Position numbers and translations under genes: made by a program
Notes under the pieces: generated by a model
The model's database searches: none
Told to the model about the DNA's origin: nothing
Seen by the model: the letters and a program-made list of their open reading frames with translations, nothing else
Shown here: positions 9,667-20,219 of the stretch, in pieces
Layout: the number at the start of each line of letters is the position of its first letter
How positions within the stretch are numbered: the stretch's first letter is position 1
Source: Fonsecaea monophora
Taxonomy: Eukaryota > Ascomycota > Eurotiomycetes > Chaetothyriales > Herpotrichiellaceae
NCBI RefSeq assembly: GCF_001642475.1
Contig: NW_019173934.1
Span: 496,001-560,000, forward strand
Length of the DNA stretch: 64,000 nucleotides
Reading direction: 5' to 3'

Positions 9667-11522
9667 TTTGATCTGTTACCAACTTGCGTCGTTGGGGTTG
9701 TCCTGAGAGGAAACAGTGCCCAGGGCGCAAATGGTCATCTTTATGAGACGGGAACAATGGCACACTCTTGCCAGGTCCAACGCATGCATCGCGGTCCTGG
9801 GAGATTACATCCTGCACATCGAATTTCGAGATGTGGCCACCACCGGCTCTGTAAATTCTGAATCTGGCTAGTGCTCGGGGTGTCAGTCATCGGATGCGGC
9901 ATAATTGATGGCGTATACAAGTACTCGTACTCCGGGATGTCCAACACCACAGGTTTCGTCATGGGGAAGCACGCGTAGTCTTGACCAGGCGATCCTCGCA
10001 CGCAAAGAACCATAAAAATGGGGATAGGCGCCTTGATGACAGTGGGGGCAGATTTCTGAAACAAAGGCCAATCACTGTCAGCAGAAAACAATTGTGCTAG
10101 TCGGAACACTTTGATCCGTTGGGCAAGCAGATACTGATGTCGGATAAAACCAAACCTCAAAAGGGGGCTCAGTCTTCACGTGTACAAGGTCCGGGTACGG
10201 CCGACAGCATAGGGACGAAACGTCGCAGCACAGGTGTCTTGCGCTTCCAATCACCCTTGCCTCGATCAAAGACATTAATCAGACGGAAAAGGCGGATCGC
10301 AGTGAGACGAAGGTCGAAGTTCCTCGTTATTAAATGTCAAGCCGAAGGACAAGGTCAGGCTGGAGGTAAGGACTTTGGGGGCCCTCCGCTGATGCCACTG
10401 GCCAAATCCGGCACTCATATCAAGAATTGAACATTGAACATAGCATTCTGAGGAGGGTTCCGATGTGGAGCATCTCATCCTGACAAGACGTCTTCCATTG
10501 CAGTGAGACCAGCTTCCACTTTATATGCGCCTGTTCTGTCTGCGGCCAGGAATATTTGGATGCTGATTTGTCTGCTCCATCAGTGTGTAAGGTGATAGTT
10601 GACGGGGCCTTGCTGTGCGGCCATGATGGTGACTTGGATCTCGAATTACGAGCATGTTTCCTCAACAGAGTAAGGTCAAGGGAGTGCCAGGAGGCAGATT
10701 GTCGTTGATACACGACACACAGAGGAACGGAGAGAAGCAAACAACCCAGAATGATGTCAAGAGCCTTTCAGCACGTGACCACAACGACCAGGGCTTGGCA
10801 CTGGGATCAACACCATCGAACGCGATCCATATAGGAAACATTGCAAAGAGTGGTTTCTGGAGGGATTTCGGAGAAATGTTGGATGCGATACACGGCATAT
10901 GGTTAGGGACAGTGCCGCTTTCACTCACGCAACATGTTCTGCGCTCAAAACCAACTCTTCTAGCCTGATTGATTTCTGATCCTTCCGAGTGCCTTTCTGC
11001 AACCCAATCTGATTATAGCCATTCCTTTGCAGATGTTCGGCGATAATGACGCTCATTTCTCCACCAGGAGAAAGCGTTCTTGCTTTGGCTTCCCTTGCTT
11101 GCTCTTTCATCCCAGTTGTGCCTTGCGAATGTTTAGCCCTTCGCAGAACTTTCCACGACCTTTTTGGGGAGCGCGAGTCTCAAGCGTCGACGGAAGATCT
11201 CGAATGGTTGATGCTTTTCCCGGCGGTGCAAGTCTGTTGCGGTTGCTGGAGAGATTCCTGCATTGGAATACAAAGTAGCAGTCGTGCATGTTTGTCCGGT
11301 TCGCTTCCTTGCGCTCACTACCTATCCCCGATTCCTTCATCGGTAGGAGATGAGCGCTGCTGTTTGTGGTGGTACATCGGCTCGTGCGCTCAAATTCAAG
11401 GGCCATCCATAGGCAAGACCGAAGTACCTCCAACTGGGTAGACGAGGTAACCTTGTTTCATAGACATCTCTTTTGATTCAGACTCTTCGTCCTTGCAAAA
11501 CCGATGTCCCAATCCGGGTGTC
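9667..11522. other. Intergenic, no gene recognised
   Basis: It lies upstream of the Vps62-like gene and downstream of sec2. Several 60-140 residue ORFs occur in overlapping frames, none with a motif, consistent codon use or splice partners. I found no tRNA-like cloverleaf by eye. Confidence 0.45.
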
Positions 11523-12407
11523 TCAGTCCCCAACCATGCCTCGAACTCTCTCAATCCGGCTCACAGCCTTCTCCAACCGTTCTAGCCTCTTCCTCTTCTC
11601 AACATCCCTCTGCTCCAACACTTTGACCCTCTCTTCCAACTTTGCCCGTGCTTTCCTTTCATTTGCTACCATCTCATTTGCCTGTCCAAATAATTGTGCT
11701 GTGAGCTCTTCTAGCTCAGTTTGAGTTTGTGACAAGGAGGATTCGGCTCGTATTCGAAGCGTGCGCTCTTCTTCCAGCGAAGATTGTAATGTTGAGAGGC
11801 TGACAGTCGATTGGTTGTTATCGGAGAGGGCTAGTGCAGAATTACCAAGTATCGTTCCTGCTCCAAAAAAAGGCGTTTTGGGCGGAGATAACGTGGTGCT
11901 GCCAAAGACGGCGGCGTTGTTTTGTGGGAATGTGCCTGTGGCTGGTGTCAAGGGATTCTGTCCCCCGAGACTGCTATTGGCTTCCCTTCTACGCCCTGGA
12001 AGAAGGGCGCTGATGCTTGCCAGCCTTGACTGTTGCTGTGGCGGCGGCGTTTGGGCCTGCGTTGTAATAGAACCAGTTCCTTCTAGCGGTGAAATGCTCA
12101 GCCTCGCATTCGGCTTTGCCTGTTGCTGCTGTTGCTGAGACTTGGAGTATGCATCGCGGAGGTTTGTGATTTCATCCTCGTAGTCTGCAAGCTTGTCTAC
12201 TGCTGCAGCGGCTTTGGAGTTGAGGAGCCGCACCTGCGCTTCAAGATCGCGGATGCGGCGACTGGCTTCGGCAGCTTCAGCGGAGGGGTCGGAGGGCGGG
12301 AGTAGGTGGCAGCCGCATTGCGGACACGTGTGATCGGGAGAAGGCTGATACGAGGTTGCAAACGACGGGTCCATGGGTGCGGTATTGAGGAGGATCGAGG
12401 TGGCCAT
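11523..12407 (-). CDS. sec2: Sec2-type Rab guanine-nucleotide exchange factor (GEF-domain protein)
   Basis: Single exon, 294 residues. The N-terminus carries a CPQCGC pair, then a short coiled coil (about 50-90), a Q-rich and Ser/Pro-rich linker, and a C-terminal heptad-rich coil (about 205-294) containing LEEERTLRIRAESSLSQTQ and LTAQLFGQANEMVANERKAR. That last segment is the signature of the Sec2/Rabin8 GEF coiled coil, which in yeast activates the Rab Sec4 on secretory vesicles. Unlike yeast Sec2p (about 760 residues), the GEF coil is at the very C-terminus and no long tail follows, which is how I understand several filamentous-fungal homologues look. An alternative start is Met12. The upstream region carries three CACGTG boxes. 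Confidence 0.8.
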   Translation of the reverse strand: MATSILLNTAPMDPSFATSYQPSPDHTCPQCGCHLLPPSDPSAEAAEASRRIRDLEAQVRLLNSKAAAAVDKLADYEDEITNLRDAYSKSQQQQQQAKPNARLSISPLEGTGSITTQAQTPPPQQQSRLASISALLPGRRREANSSLGGQNPLTPATGTFPQNNAAVFGSTTLSPPKTPFFGAGTILGNSALALSDNNQSTVSLSTLQSSLEEERTLRIRAESSLSQTQTELEELTAQLFGQANEMVANERKARAKLEERVKVLEQRDVEKRKRLERLEKAVSRIERVRGMVGD

Positions 12408-13529
12408 CAGACATGCTTAAACGATCCGAAGAGAAATGTAGAGCCTGAACGATGAAGAAAATGGTTCATATGGGTATGAGAATCAGCTGGTGACGACCAG
12501 AGGAGATTATGTTATGGGATATCGAGTACGCAAGGAAACGTAGGCGCCGTGGACAGCCACCTGAAGGTGATGTTTTGGTAGCGCGTCCAGGAACGGACCA
12601 CTCGAACGCTGTGATGAAAGACAAAATGGGACAAATGCGACGCGAACCAAACAAGAACTTCAAACAATCTCAGCACCCAGAAGTATGATATTATCCATGG
12701 CTCCAGCCGTATACAGAGCACACTCAAGTCCCTCGTAGTACTCTGGTAGAGATACGGTCGCTCGTCACATGGTGTGTTTCAGCAGCTCGTTTAAAAACAA
12801 TGTGACGTGCCAGGCGTGCCAGGTCGGAGTGTCACGTGGAGTGGATAACAGCCACCAACACGTGTTTTGATCCGCCCAGGGCCGCCTCAAGGCTAGCACG
12901 TGACAAGCCACCCGACCATCATTGTGGAGCGTTTGCCCGCGCCAACGAAGTCTGGAACTCTGGCAACATCTTCAACATCATCATTGCCACGCAGCCACGA
13001 TACAATACAAGTCCTTGCACTTCCAAACTGGTCACCCGCTGCTTGTGAGCAGGTCAACCCACTTGGTGGAGCCCGTGAGGCTGAAACCAGGTGGTAGACC
13101 TTTCTTCTGTAGCTGGCTCTGATTCTGTAACCTCGATATGCGCCCAGCAAGGGATTCTGTAGCGTCTGGAGGCGCTTTTTCTTTTTTACTAAACGGTTTA
13201 GGATTCGATTGTGTCTGCACTTAGTCCTGCTTTGTACGAGCACAACCAGTCCAACTGGGTGCTGCGTTTCGCCGTTCCTCTGGTCAAAAGCAGATATCTG
13301 GTCTTGGGACGTACTGAAGATTGAAAGAACTCCAGAAGAGCAGTAAGTTTTCTTCTCAAAGAGCATCCGTCAGCTCGTGTCCAACGACCGGTCCACCGAA
13401 AAAGGGATCTTTCGTCTCCATCTGTGCAATTCAATTCTTCGCCAATCCTTCTTTCACCCACGAATTTCTGAACAAGTGGTATCTCAGACGAAAAAAAGGT
13501 AGAAAAAAATATTAAGCAAAGAGTTCCTC
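12408..13529. other. Intergenic: sec2 promoter and bqt4-like 3' flank
   Basis: The half next to sec2 contains three E-boxes (listed separately). The half next to the bqt4-like gene has A/T-rich tracts (around 13180-13200 and 13490-13520) that may serve 3'-end formation. No gene seen. Confidence 0.5.
12833..12902. promoter_or_regulatory. Cluster of three CACGTG E-boxes upstream of sec2
   Basis: Perfect CACGTG palindromes lie at 12833-12838, 12859-12864 and 12897-12902, about 430-495 bp before the sec2 ATG. The middle one sits in the 10-bp palindrome AACACGTGTT. CACGTG is the core recognised by Cbf1-type and other bHLH factors. Binding is inferred, not shown. Confidence 0.45.
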
Positions 13530-14947
13530 TTAGAAAAAGTATGGAATGGCAGCGCTGTAATCGTTAGCATACGAATCGTCGTCGGAGGCCAGAAAAACTT
13601 ACGCAATAGCCAAAGTCGCCGTAACACCCAAAACTGCCCGGGTTCGCACCTTTTCTCTCTTCAGTTTCTCTTCCAGTACTCGCGCTTTCTTAGCAGGCTG
13701 TGCTGGAAGCTCGGCGTCAATGTCGCTGGGCTCTGGTTCTTGCGCTTTGCGCTTCTTCGAGATCTTTGGAGAGCTTTCCAGAGTCTTGGCTTCTTCGACC
13801 ATCTTTCGGGCCGTCTCGAGCATTTTCTCCGTGTCTTCGGGGAGTGGTAGTTCGGGCAAGCCGGCCGGCATTTCGACCGTCACATTCGTGTGTGTAGTCT
13901 CCGTTGTGCCATCAACCTCGATGGATTGGTCCACTTCAACCTTGACCATCTCCGGCTCTGTGATTGTCGCCGGTGGACTAGGCAAAGCGGGTGACTCTGG
14001 TTTGGATTCTGTTTCTACCACAGATGCAGCGTCGTCTAGTGCCGACTGGAGAGAAGCGCTTGCAGCGTTTGCATTTGCGATGTTAGCCTCTTTCTGAGCC
14101 TTAGTCTGTCTTTTTCTGGGAGATGCTTTCGCTTTGATCGGGGTTGCAAGTTTGGCCGGAGACATAGACCGGGTGGTTCTCGAACGAGGCGCTTTCACGG
14201 GAGCGCTCGGTTTAGCCTTGTCGGTGGGCAAATCAAATTTGGGAGGCGCAGCAATCGGTTTTTTAGAACTTGATGACGTTTGCGAAATGTCCGTTGGGTC
14301 AAGAAGTGCTCGAATCCAATCCGATAGTCCATACTCCTCGGCGAGTTCCAAAGCTGGACCTATTGTTAGCCTTCAGTGTCCTCCTTTCGCGCCACGCAGC
14401 ATACCGAATTCCGGTGCCACCCAGACATTGCCCGCAACTTCGTCCTGGCTTGTTGATTCAAGGCTCTTGAGGTAGTCACGCTCTTCCTTTTCTTCCATAT
14501 GTGTTGCCCAAGGAAAGGCGATCTTGAACATGCCAGTCGCGCTCACGAAACCATCTTTACTTCTCCTCTGCAAAAAAAGGGGTCAGATACGACGGAAGAC
14601 TCGTTACTGATTTCTTTCGTACCATGAGGAAATATGTCTCTGGGTGAGCTTGGTTCGACTGGCTGGCGAAGATCTCGGAGCCCGTGAGGTCTTCCGGCAG
14701 GGGAGCCCGCAGATGCGCGTACTCGAACGGACCCAGATTTTCTGCCCTTGTCGCATTCGATGTTCCCACTTGGCCCGGCTTGACTGTCAACTTGGTTTTG
14801 CCCAGTCGCCGATAACTGACCAGCTCCTCATCTGGTTTATATGTCAGTTCCTCCTCCTACAATGTATAGCTCGCAGGACACGGACGTACAGGATGGTGCT
14901 GCGCCTGGCGCAACCAGGGGATTTCGCTTGCTGGGCAAAGGTCGCAT
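13530..14947 (-). CDS. bqt4: Bqt4-like inner nuclear membrane protein (KilA-N/APSES-type fold, tail anchor)
   Basis: Five exons on the minus strand: 14890-14947, 14623-14831, 14405-14567, 13603-14359 and 13530-13554 (introns 58, 55, 45 and 48 nt, all GT..AG), 403 residues. Joins are supported by continuous family sequence: APSYEELVSYRRLG, ETYFLMRRSKDGFVSATGMF and VWVAPEFGPALELAEEYGL. The N-terminal 150 residues match the APSES/KilA-N-like domain of fission-yeast Bqt4, which tethers telomeres to the nuclear envelope. A disordered, Lys/Ser/Pro-rich middle with bipartite basic motifs follows, then a coiled segment and a C-terminal hydrophobic helix (AVLGVTATLAIAAAIPYFF), a tail anchor as in Bqt4. 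The last exon is only 25 nt and encodes the end of that helix. Telomere tethering is inferred from family. Confidence 0.85.
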
Positions 14948-15596
14948 CTTGATCTGCAATACGCGCACAATATACCAAGGGGGGACTTGCGCGATGGAGA
15001 AGTGGTACGCGCAGGTAGGAGACAAAGGTCAATGCGAAAATCAAGGAAAGGAAGGGGTGGATTGCTGAAAGCCCTGTCCGGCTCAAAGGGGAACAACTCA
15101 GTAGTCAGAAAGGCCAGATAAGAAAGGAAAAGCGATGAGTTGTCCGGTTGTCAGTGGGTGGACGAATTGAACGAGCGCGACAACACGGAGATGCGAAGGA
15201 TGGGTAGAGCGCAATCGGAGAGTGAGGGAGTGGGAAACGAAGTTGAAAATGGGGGGGTGGGAGAGCTGGGTTGGAGCTGGGGAGGCTCCTGTTAGCATTA
15301 TTAGGTATTGGTGACTTGTTCGGGAGAGGGGCCCCCAATCGGAAGATTTTCTAGGTGGTTGGTGAGCAGAGGAAGAAATCACATCCGCGCCTGTGATGAG
15401 CTGGCTAGCCTGGTATTGACGCCCCCAACTGACCGTCCAGGCAATCTTGTCCTGAGTGATTCTACCACCCGCCTCCACTCGTATGACGATACGAGGGACA
15501 CACCAGCAAAGCTGAGGCTTCGAGCGCCCTTTTACGTAGGGAGTCATCACCAGCTGCGATCTGATCTGACGCAGGCGCTGGCAGGGAAGCAACCGC
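14948..15596. other. Intergenic: bqt4-like promoter
   Basis: It lies between the bqt4-like start and the 3' end of the pseudouridine synthase. Purine-rich (+) / pyrimidine-rich (-) stretches at about 15030-15290 fit a CT-rich leader for the minus-strand bqt4-like gene. Overlapping ORFs on both strands show no family motif. Confidence 0.5.
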
Positions 15597-17288
15597 TCAA
15601 AGAACTTGGCCTTTGTTCTTCATCAACCCGGTCCGGTTCTTCACTTTCTCATCCTCCTTCTCGTCGCCGATCTCAAGGACTTCATCACCCCGATACTCCC
15701 AAGGGCCAATATCTCGCGGTCCATCAACGCCCTCTGGAGGCAATGCCCACTGTGGCGCAGGACTGCGGTAGCTCCAGCTCCCTTCGACCACATCAGCATA
15801 CGACAGCGCGTGAAGATAGATGCCCAGCTCATGAGGGCCGGGATCCGAGTACAATGGAGTGTCGCATACTGCACATTTCTCGCCTGTCATTTTCTCTCCC
15901 TTCCGCTTGTTGTAGTCGGCCACCATCTCATCGTGCGCTTTCACGAAAGCCCCATACTGAGGGTCATGGTGCATGGCATCTTCGCCGGATGCTGCAAGAG
16001 ACCCAGCATGTAGTGTGCCTGCCGGTAATGGTTTGAAATATGGATCGTCTTTTGCTGATGCAGATGCCCGTGATGTATCGCTCAACTCGGCAGCTTCAGA
16101 CACGGTCATCTGTTGTGTCTGGGCCACAAGCGTTGCCAGTCGTTGCTGCTCGTATGATATAGAGTCAGAAACCTCACTTTTCCCCATGAGTTTCAGCTTT
16201 GCAATTATCTCCTCGTCTTTTTCGGGGCTTGCATCGTTTTTGGCAAGACCAGGTCCGAATACGGCTCTGTTGCTGTAAATTGGATCATTCGTAATCGGGT
16301 GTCCCAAGAACTGTAGGTGAACCCGGATCTGGTGTGTTCGCCCCGTCAAAGGTAGGCAATGTACAATGCTGTAACCTTCGTTCTCAGTACCAGAAATTGC
16401 AGGCGCCGGCTGGGCCATTGTCTGGCCGTCTGGCGACGTTGCTGACGCATTTGCCGTCGTATATGGTTTGTGAGGATAATATGCCAATCGTCTGAACAAA
16501 GTCTTCGCAGATTTGCCGCTCGCCCGCGCTCGATTGAGTCCGACAATGGGACTGATTTGAAGGATGCTCTCCTCGCAATTTACAACACCTCCACGCATTG
16601 GATCTCCATCCCAGCCTTCTCCGTCAGGAAATCGGCCTTTGACCCTTGCAACGTATTCCTTGCGCACAGTGCGGCCACGTAGTTTTTCACTGATAGCCTC
16701 TGCTTCTTTGCTTGTCTTGCCAATAAACATTACACCACTGGTCAGCCGATCAAGTCTGTTGCAGGGTAAGGGCTTGAATGCGAAATGGCGCTCCGCTTTC
16801 ATGATCTCCACGACTGAATTGTAGTTGTACCGACCAGCCGGATGCACGGGCACACCGGCGGGCTTGTCGATAACAATCATTTCATCGGTTTCACTGATGA
16901 CTCGAATCGGCTGCGCCGTCACGGGCGGCTCGTGTCTGTGCAGCGTATGTGAGATGACATCGCCATTCTGAACAATGGTATGGACATCTTTACATGGTTT
17001 CCCATTAATCGAGATCTGGCCCGTCTCGATTGCCTGCTTGTAGTACTCGCGCGTGCGGTCTCGAAACTCGGCAGCGAAGATGTCGAGGATTTCCCGTCCC
17101 CGCCATCGCTGTTTGCAGAAGGTATTGTATGTGAAATGATATGGCGCCACGCGCCGGAGACCATTCTCGAGGTAATAGGGTCGAGGCCAGGGATCACAAG
17201 GTGTTACTGCGACGGACGGAGGATCTGCGAGCGGCTTCCTGTCATCGAAGAATTGCGGCGCTTTGGTTTCGGTTGCGATCAGCGCCAT
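15597..17288 (-). CDS. pus9: RluA-family RNA pseudouridine synthase (Pus9/Pus8-like)
   Basis: Single exon, 563 residues from the first true ATG at 17288 (MALIATETK). The in-frame sequence upstream has no ATG. Domains seen: an S4-like RNA-binding segment (about 80-115, QISINGKPCKDVHTIVQNGD), then the RluA catalytic domain with PCNRLDRLTSGVMF, in which the Asp of RLDR (D180) is the family's nucleophile. GRTHQIRVHLQFLGHPI is the second family signature. Known: Pus8 and Pus9 make pseudouridine 32 in cytoplasmic and mitochondrial tRNA in yeast; Rib2 is a deaminase fusion. The C-terminal 170 residues here hold a CxxC (CAVC) and no deaminase motif, so a Rib2 fusion is unlikely. Target RNA and compartment are inferred; no clear mitochondrial presequence is seen. 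Confidence 0.88.
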   Translation of the reverse strand: MALIATETKAPQFFDDRKPLADPPSVAVTPCDPWPRPYYLENGLRRVAPYHFTYNTFCKQRWRGREILDIFAAEFRDRTREYYKQAIETGQISINGKPCKDVHTIVQNGDVISHTLHRHEPPVTAQPIRVISETDEMIVIDKPAGVPVHPAGRYNYNSVVEIMKAERHFAFKPLPCNRLDRLTSGVMFIGKTSKEAEAISEKLRGRTVRKEYVARVKGRFPDGEGWDGDPMRGGVVNCEESILQISPIVGLNRARASGKSAKTLFRRLAYYPHKPYTTANASATSPDGQTMAQPAPAISGTENEGYSIVHCLPLTGRTHQIRVHLQFLGHPITNDPIYSNRAVFGPGLAKNDASPEKDEEIIAKLKLMGKSEVSDSISYEQQRLATLVAQTQQMTVSEAAELSDTSRASASAKDDPYFKPLPAGTLHAGSLAASGEDAMHHDPQYGAFVKAHDEMVADYNKRKGEKMTGEKCAVCDTPLYSDPGPHELGIYLHALSYADVVEGSWSYRSPAPQWALPPEGVDGPRDIGPWEYRGDEVLEIGDEKEDEKVKNRTGLMKNKGQVL

Positions 17289-18149
17289 GCTGGGGCTGGG
17301 TAAGCGACCGCGACTTGCCAAATAGGCAAGGACACGAGGTGAAGGAGCCAGAGATGCCTGCGACGGCGGAGAATATTGCTCTATATCCTCCCGTTTATAG
17401 GTTCAAATACGGTCATCTGCGAAAAGATCTGGGTGCCGCATAAAAAACTTTCGAGTTGGTGTTTCCGCCTGCGGTAAAAATCATGCCGAAATCTCGCAGC
17501 TATTTTGGGACTTTGATACGAGACGACCGACGCTGTTACTTTCATTGTCGATGTGAAATTTCATTTCACACGCAAAGAACGATCATAATGTCTACAGCTT
17601 GACTGGTTTATTGTTAATTGTCCTTTGGCTAAGACTGGGAGCCAAGTACGACCAACACATGGGTAAATTGGGTACGCTCCCAAGATGCACTGTGGTCCCT
17701 GTCCAGTATTTTGCAGAGATTCAAGCAGAACTACCTGAGGGGTCTCCTTTGAAAATGCACTTCTCATCAGGAGGCTCTGGGAAAGAGAGGAAATAAGTTC
17801 ATGTTAGAGGGTCTCAGTCCGAAGATACACCCCTGCGGTCCAACGTACGGATTGGACAAGGCAGCGTGAAACTTGAACAGCCGATGTCTGGCAGACTGTA
17901 AGCAGCAGAAGGAAACGACGGAGCCTTGGCCCGAAATATGCTGATGTTCTTGATTGGTATCGAATTTTCTGGGTCCTCATACCATCGAGTGCTTCTCGTG
18001 GTGCACAGGATGTGTATCCAGCCATAGGAAAGGTCGCTTTCTAGCACTTCTGCCTCCGATTTAGACCTCTTTTGCAACAAAAAGCCCGTGGCCACCTCTC
18101 ATTGTTTCATATCCACGAACGTGACTTCAACATCCAACCACTCCCGCGC
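17289..18149. other. Intergenic: pseudouridine synthase promoter and eL32 3' flank
   Basis: There are no supported genes. Short ORFs near 17560-18100 lack motifs. The inverted AAATTTCATTTC-type steps near 17555 are AT-rich only and not a convincing structure. Confidence 0.5.
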
Positions 18150-18671
18150 TCATGACTCCGTGGTGATCTTCGCCTTGGGGTTGGTAACCTTGACGCCCAA
18201 TGCCTTTGCCTTTGCAACGATCTCAATTCGCTTCCGTGACGAAACAGCAGACGCAATTTCCGCGGCGTATGTTCGATTGTGCATAAGGAGGAGTTCGACG
18301 TCGCGGGGGTTGTGGACGAGGAAAGCCTTGTGGCCGGAAGGCATCATGTGTCGAGTCTTCTTATTTGAGCCGAAACCGATCTGTACGTTATTCCTGTCAG
18401 CCCAATGTTCTTGTATGCCGATGATGCCGCATTTGCAGAGTGTTCAGTCCATCCGCTCGTGCACTTTTCCTTGACTTTGACTGCGGACTCAAAAATTTGG
18501 ACGTACCGATGGCATAACCATTTGACCCTTGAACCGTCTTCGAACTCGGTTGTCGATACCCTTTGGCTTCCTCCATGCTGAAGGCACACACTTGAAGGTG
18601 TCCGACTGGTGTCGGTGCCACGCCTTCTTGTGCTTTTTGATGATGGGGACGTGCTTCTTTGCGGAGACCAT
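18150..18671 (-). CDS. rpl32: Cytosolic 60S ribosomal protein eL32
   Basis: Two coding exons: 18507-18671 and 18150-18380, with a 126-nt phase-0 intron (18381-18506; GTACGT..CAG). The product is 131 residues, the usual eL32 length. The sequence starts MVSAKKHVPIIKKHKKAW, continues with WRKPKGIDNRVRRRFKG, crosses the intron at MVMPS/IGFGSNKKTRHMMPSG, and ends with the KAKALGVKVTNPKAKITTES-type tail. These are highly conserved eL32 segments, so the call is firm. The ATG directly follows a CAG with a CTGAC branch point 11-15 nt before it, so a further intron probably sits in the 5' UTR (listed separately). I looked for snoRNA boxes in both introns and found none. Confidence 0.96.
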
Positions 18672-18723
18672 CTGCGCGAGTGTCAGTTATCATACGGTTG
18701 TTCTGAGGCTGCAATAATCTGAC
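18672..18723 (-). other. Putative 5'-UTR intron of rpl32, ending at the start codon
   Basis: On the minus strand the 52 nt before the ATG read GTCAGATT...AACTGACACTCGCGCAG and then ATG. A 5' site (CAAG/GTCAGA), a CTGAC branch point and a CAG acceptor are all present. The donor is weak, so the intron is likely but unproven. Confidence 0.55.
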
Positions 18724-19014
18724 CTTGAAAATTGTATGGTCTGGACAGTTGAAGCAATTGACGAAGGTTGTAGTGAGAAGTCGTCGACAACTGCGCCTTG
18801 GTTGAAAATCGGGGTCGAATTTCGCAAAGTGCCAAGAGTGACTTTCTGTGCGCGGGAAACAAGTCAGCTAACCAAAAAGGGATTGGCGTCTTGAACAGCC
18901 TTGAAACTCCCCCCCTGCCACCCACCGTGCCATCTTGAGACCATCGCATATATTCGCACTTTGGTCATGTTTATGTATTCAATAGAGCCTGGTCTCTAAA
19001 GGTCACTGCTAGTT

Positions 19015-20219
19015 CTACAGCTCTTGGTATTCTAACTTGATCGGAACACCTCCCTGCTCGCCGCTCCGCAACATGGCTTCGATCAGCTCAAGATCTGCCA
19101 GAGCTTCTTCAGGAGATTGACTCTCGTTGACCTTCCCAGCTGCCAATGCTTCTCCCCAGGCTCTCACTTCTCCCGGAACGCCTGTTTTTTCGTCCTGAAC
19201 CTCCTCAGTCTTGTCATCATAGCTGACCTTGTTGCCCGAGAGGCTAACGGGACCTTTCTCGCAACCGACAGCCCATTCACTCCCTTTGTGAGTTGTTCCG
19301 AAAGAGATCGATATCGTACCCACGGCTCCTTTCTTGCTTTTTGCTGTAGCCTCAACGGTGTCGACTGGAGGAAGGTGTTCTTGGAGCTGTGCAGAGTGAG
19401 CTGATAGCGACACCAATGGATTGTCTTTGCCCATCATCAATCGAAGCCCAGCAGTGAAATGTACGCCGCCGTCGAGCAAAAATCCTCCCTGGTGCGTGGG
19501 GCTCTTACGCCATCTAGCAGACGGTCAGTATCATTCAATAACCCTGGCATCAGACAAAGCGGCTTACGCAGTCTCGAAATATTTCCCACCCTCAACAAGC
19601 GTCTGCAATCGGCATCTGAAAGTCAATTGCCGACCTTTTGTCTTGACGACCTCTGCAGCACGGATGAAAGAGTTCGTGTATCTGATGTTTTCGGCAACCC
19701 CCCAGGTCACTTTTTTGGGCTCTATCTCGGAATGATACCATTTAATGAGTTCCGCGGCGTCCTTCACGTTCTCTGCGACCGGTTTCTCCGAGAGGACATG
19801 CTTGCCCGCTAAAAGCGCCTTGCGGATGTAGTCGGGCTGGTTCTTTATGGGCAAGGCTATGATGACAGCCTGAATATCCGAGCGGGCCAGAAGATCCTCC
19901 AAAGATTTTCCTGCGCCTGAGTCGTCCGAGTAGAGATCAACCTTGGATTCGTCCACCTCGAGCGTCTTTGCCGATTTCAATGAGCGAGAGTAGACGGCCT
20001 TGAGCGTCAAATCCTTCGAAGCCTCAACGGCTGGCTGTCAAGGTGGGTATTCCAGTCAGTAACAGAATGGAAGACTACATTGTCTGTGTTCTGCGCACCT
20101 TGTGCTCCTCTCGAGCGAAGATACCTGTACACGATCAATCAACACTGTGGCCGACATCCCAGTGCCGAAACGGGAAGGATATTGCGCATACCTCCGCCTA
20201 GAATAGCCACTCCAATCAT
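19015..20219 (-). CDS. Gfo/Idh/MocA-family NAD(P)-dependent oxidoreductase
   Basis: Four exons on the minus strand: 20192-20219, 20099-20124, 19568-20034 and 19015-19513 (introns 67, 64 and 54 nt), 339 residues. The first two exons are only 28 and 26 nt and rebuild the dinucleotide-binding N-terminus MIGVAILGGGIFAREEHKPA. Further family motifs: AVIIALPIKNQPDYIRKAL, the EKP signature in GKHVLSEKPVAEN, and LLDGGVHFTAGLRLM, formed across the last intron and probably holding the catalytic His region. Known members oxidise sugars, inositols or biliverdin-like substrates; the substrate here cannot be read from sequence. No signal peptide, so cytosolic is likely. It is divergent from the heme-oxygenase-fold gene across about 700 bp. 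Confidence 0.88.

Noticed and set aside
18381..18506. Search for a snoRNA in the rpl32 intron
   Set aside because: No RTGATGA C box or ANANNA/ACA arrangement with a matching D box was seen.
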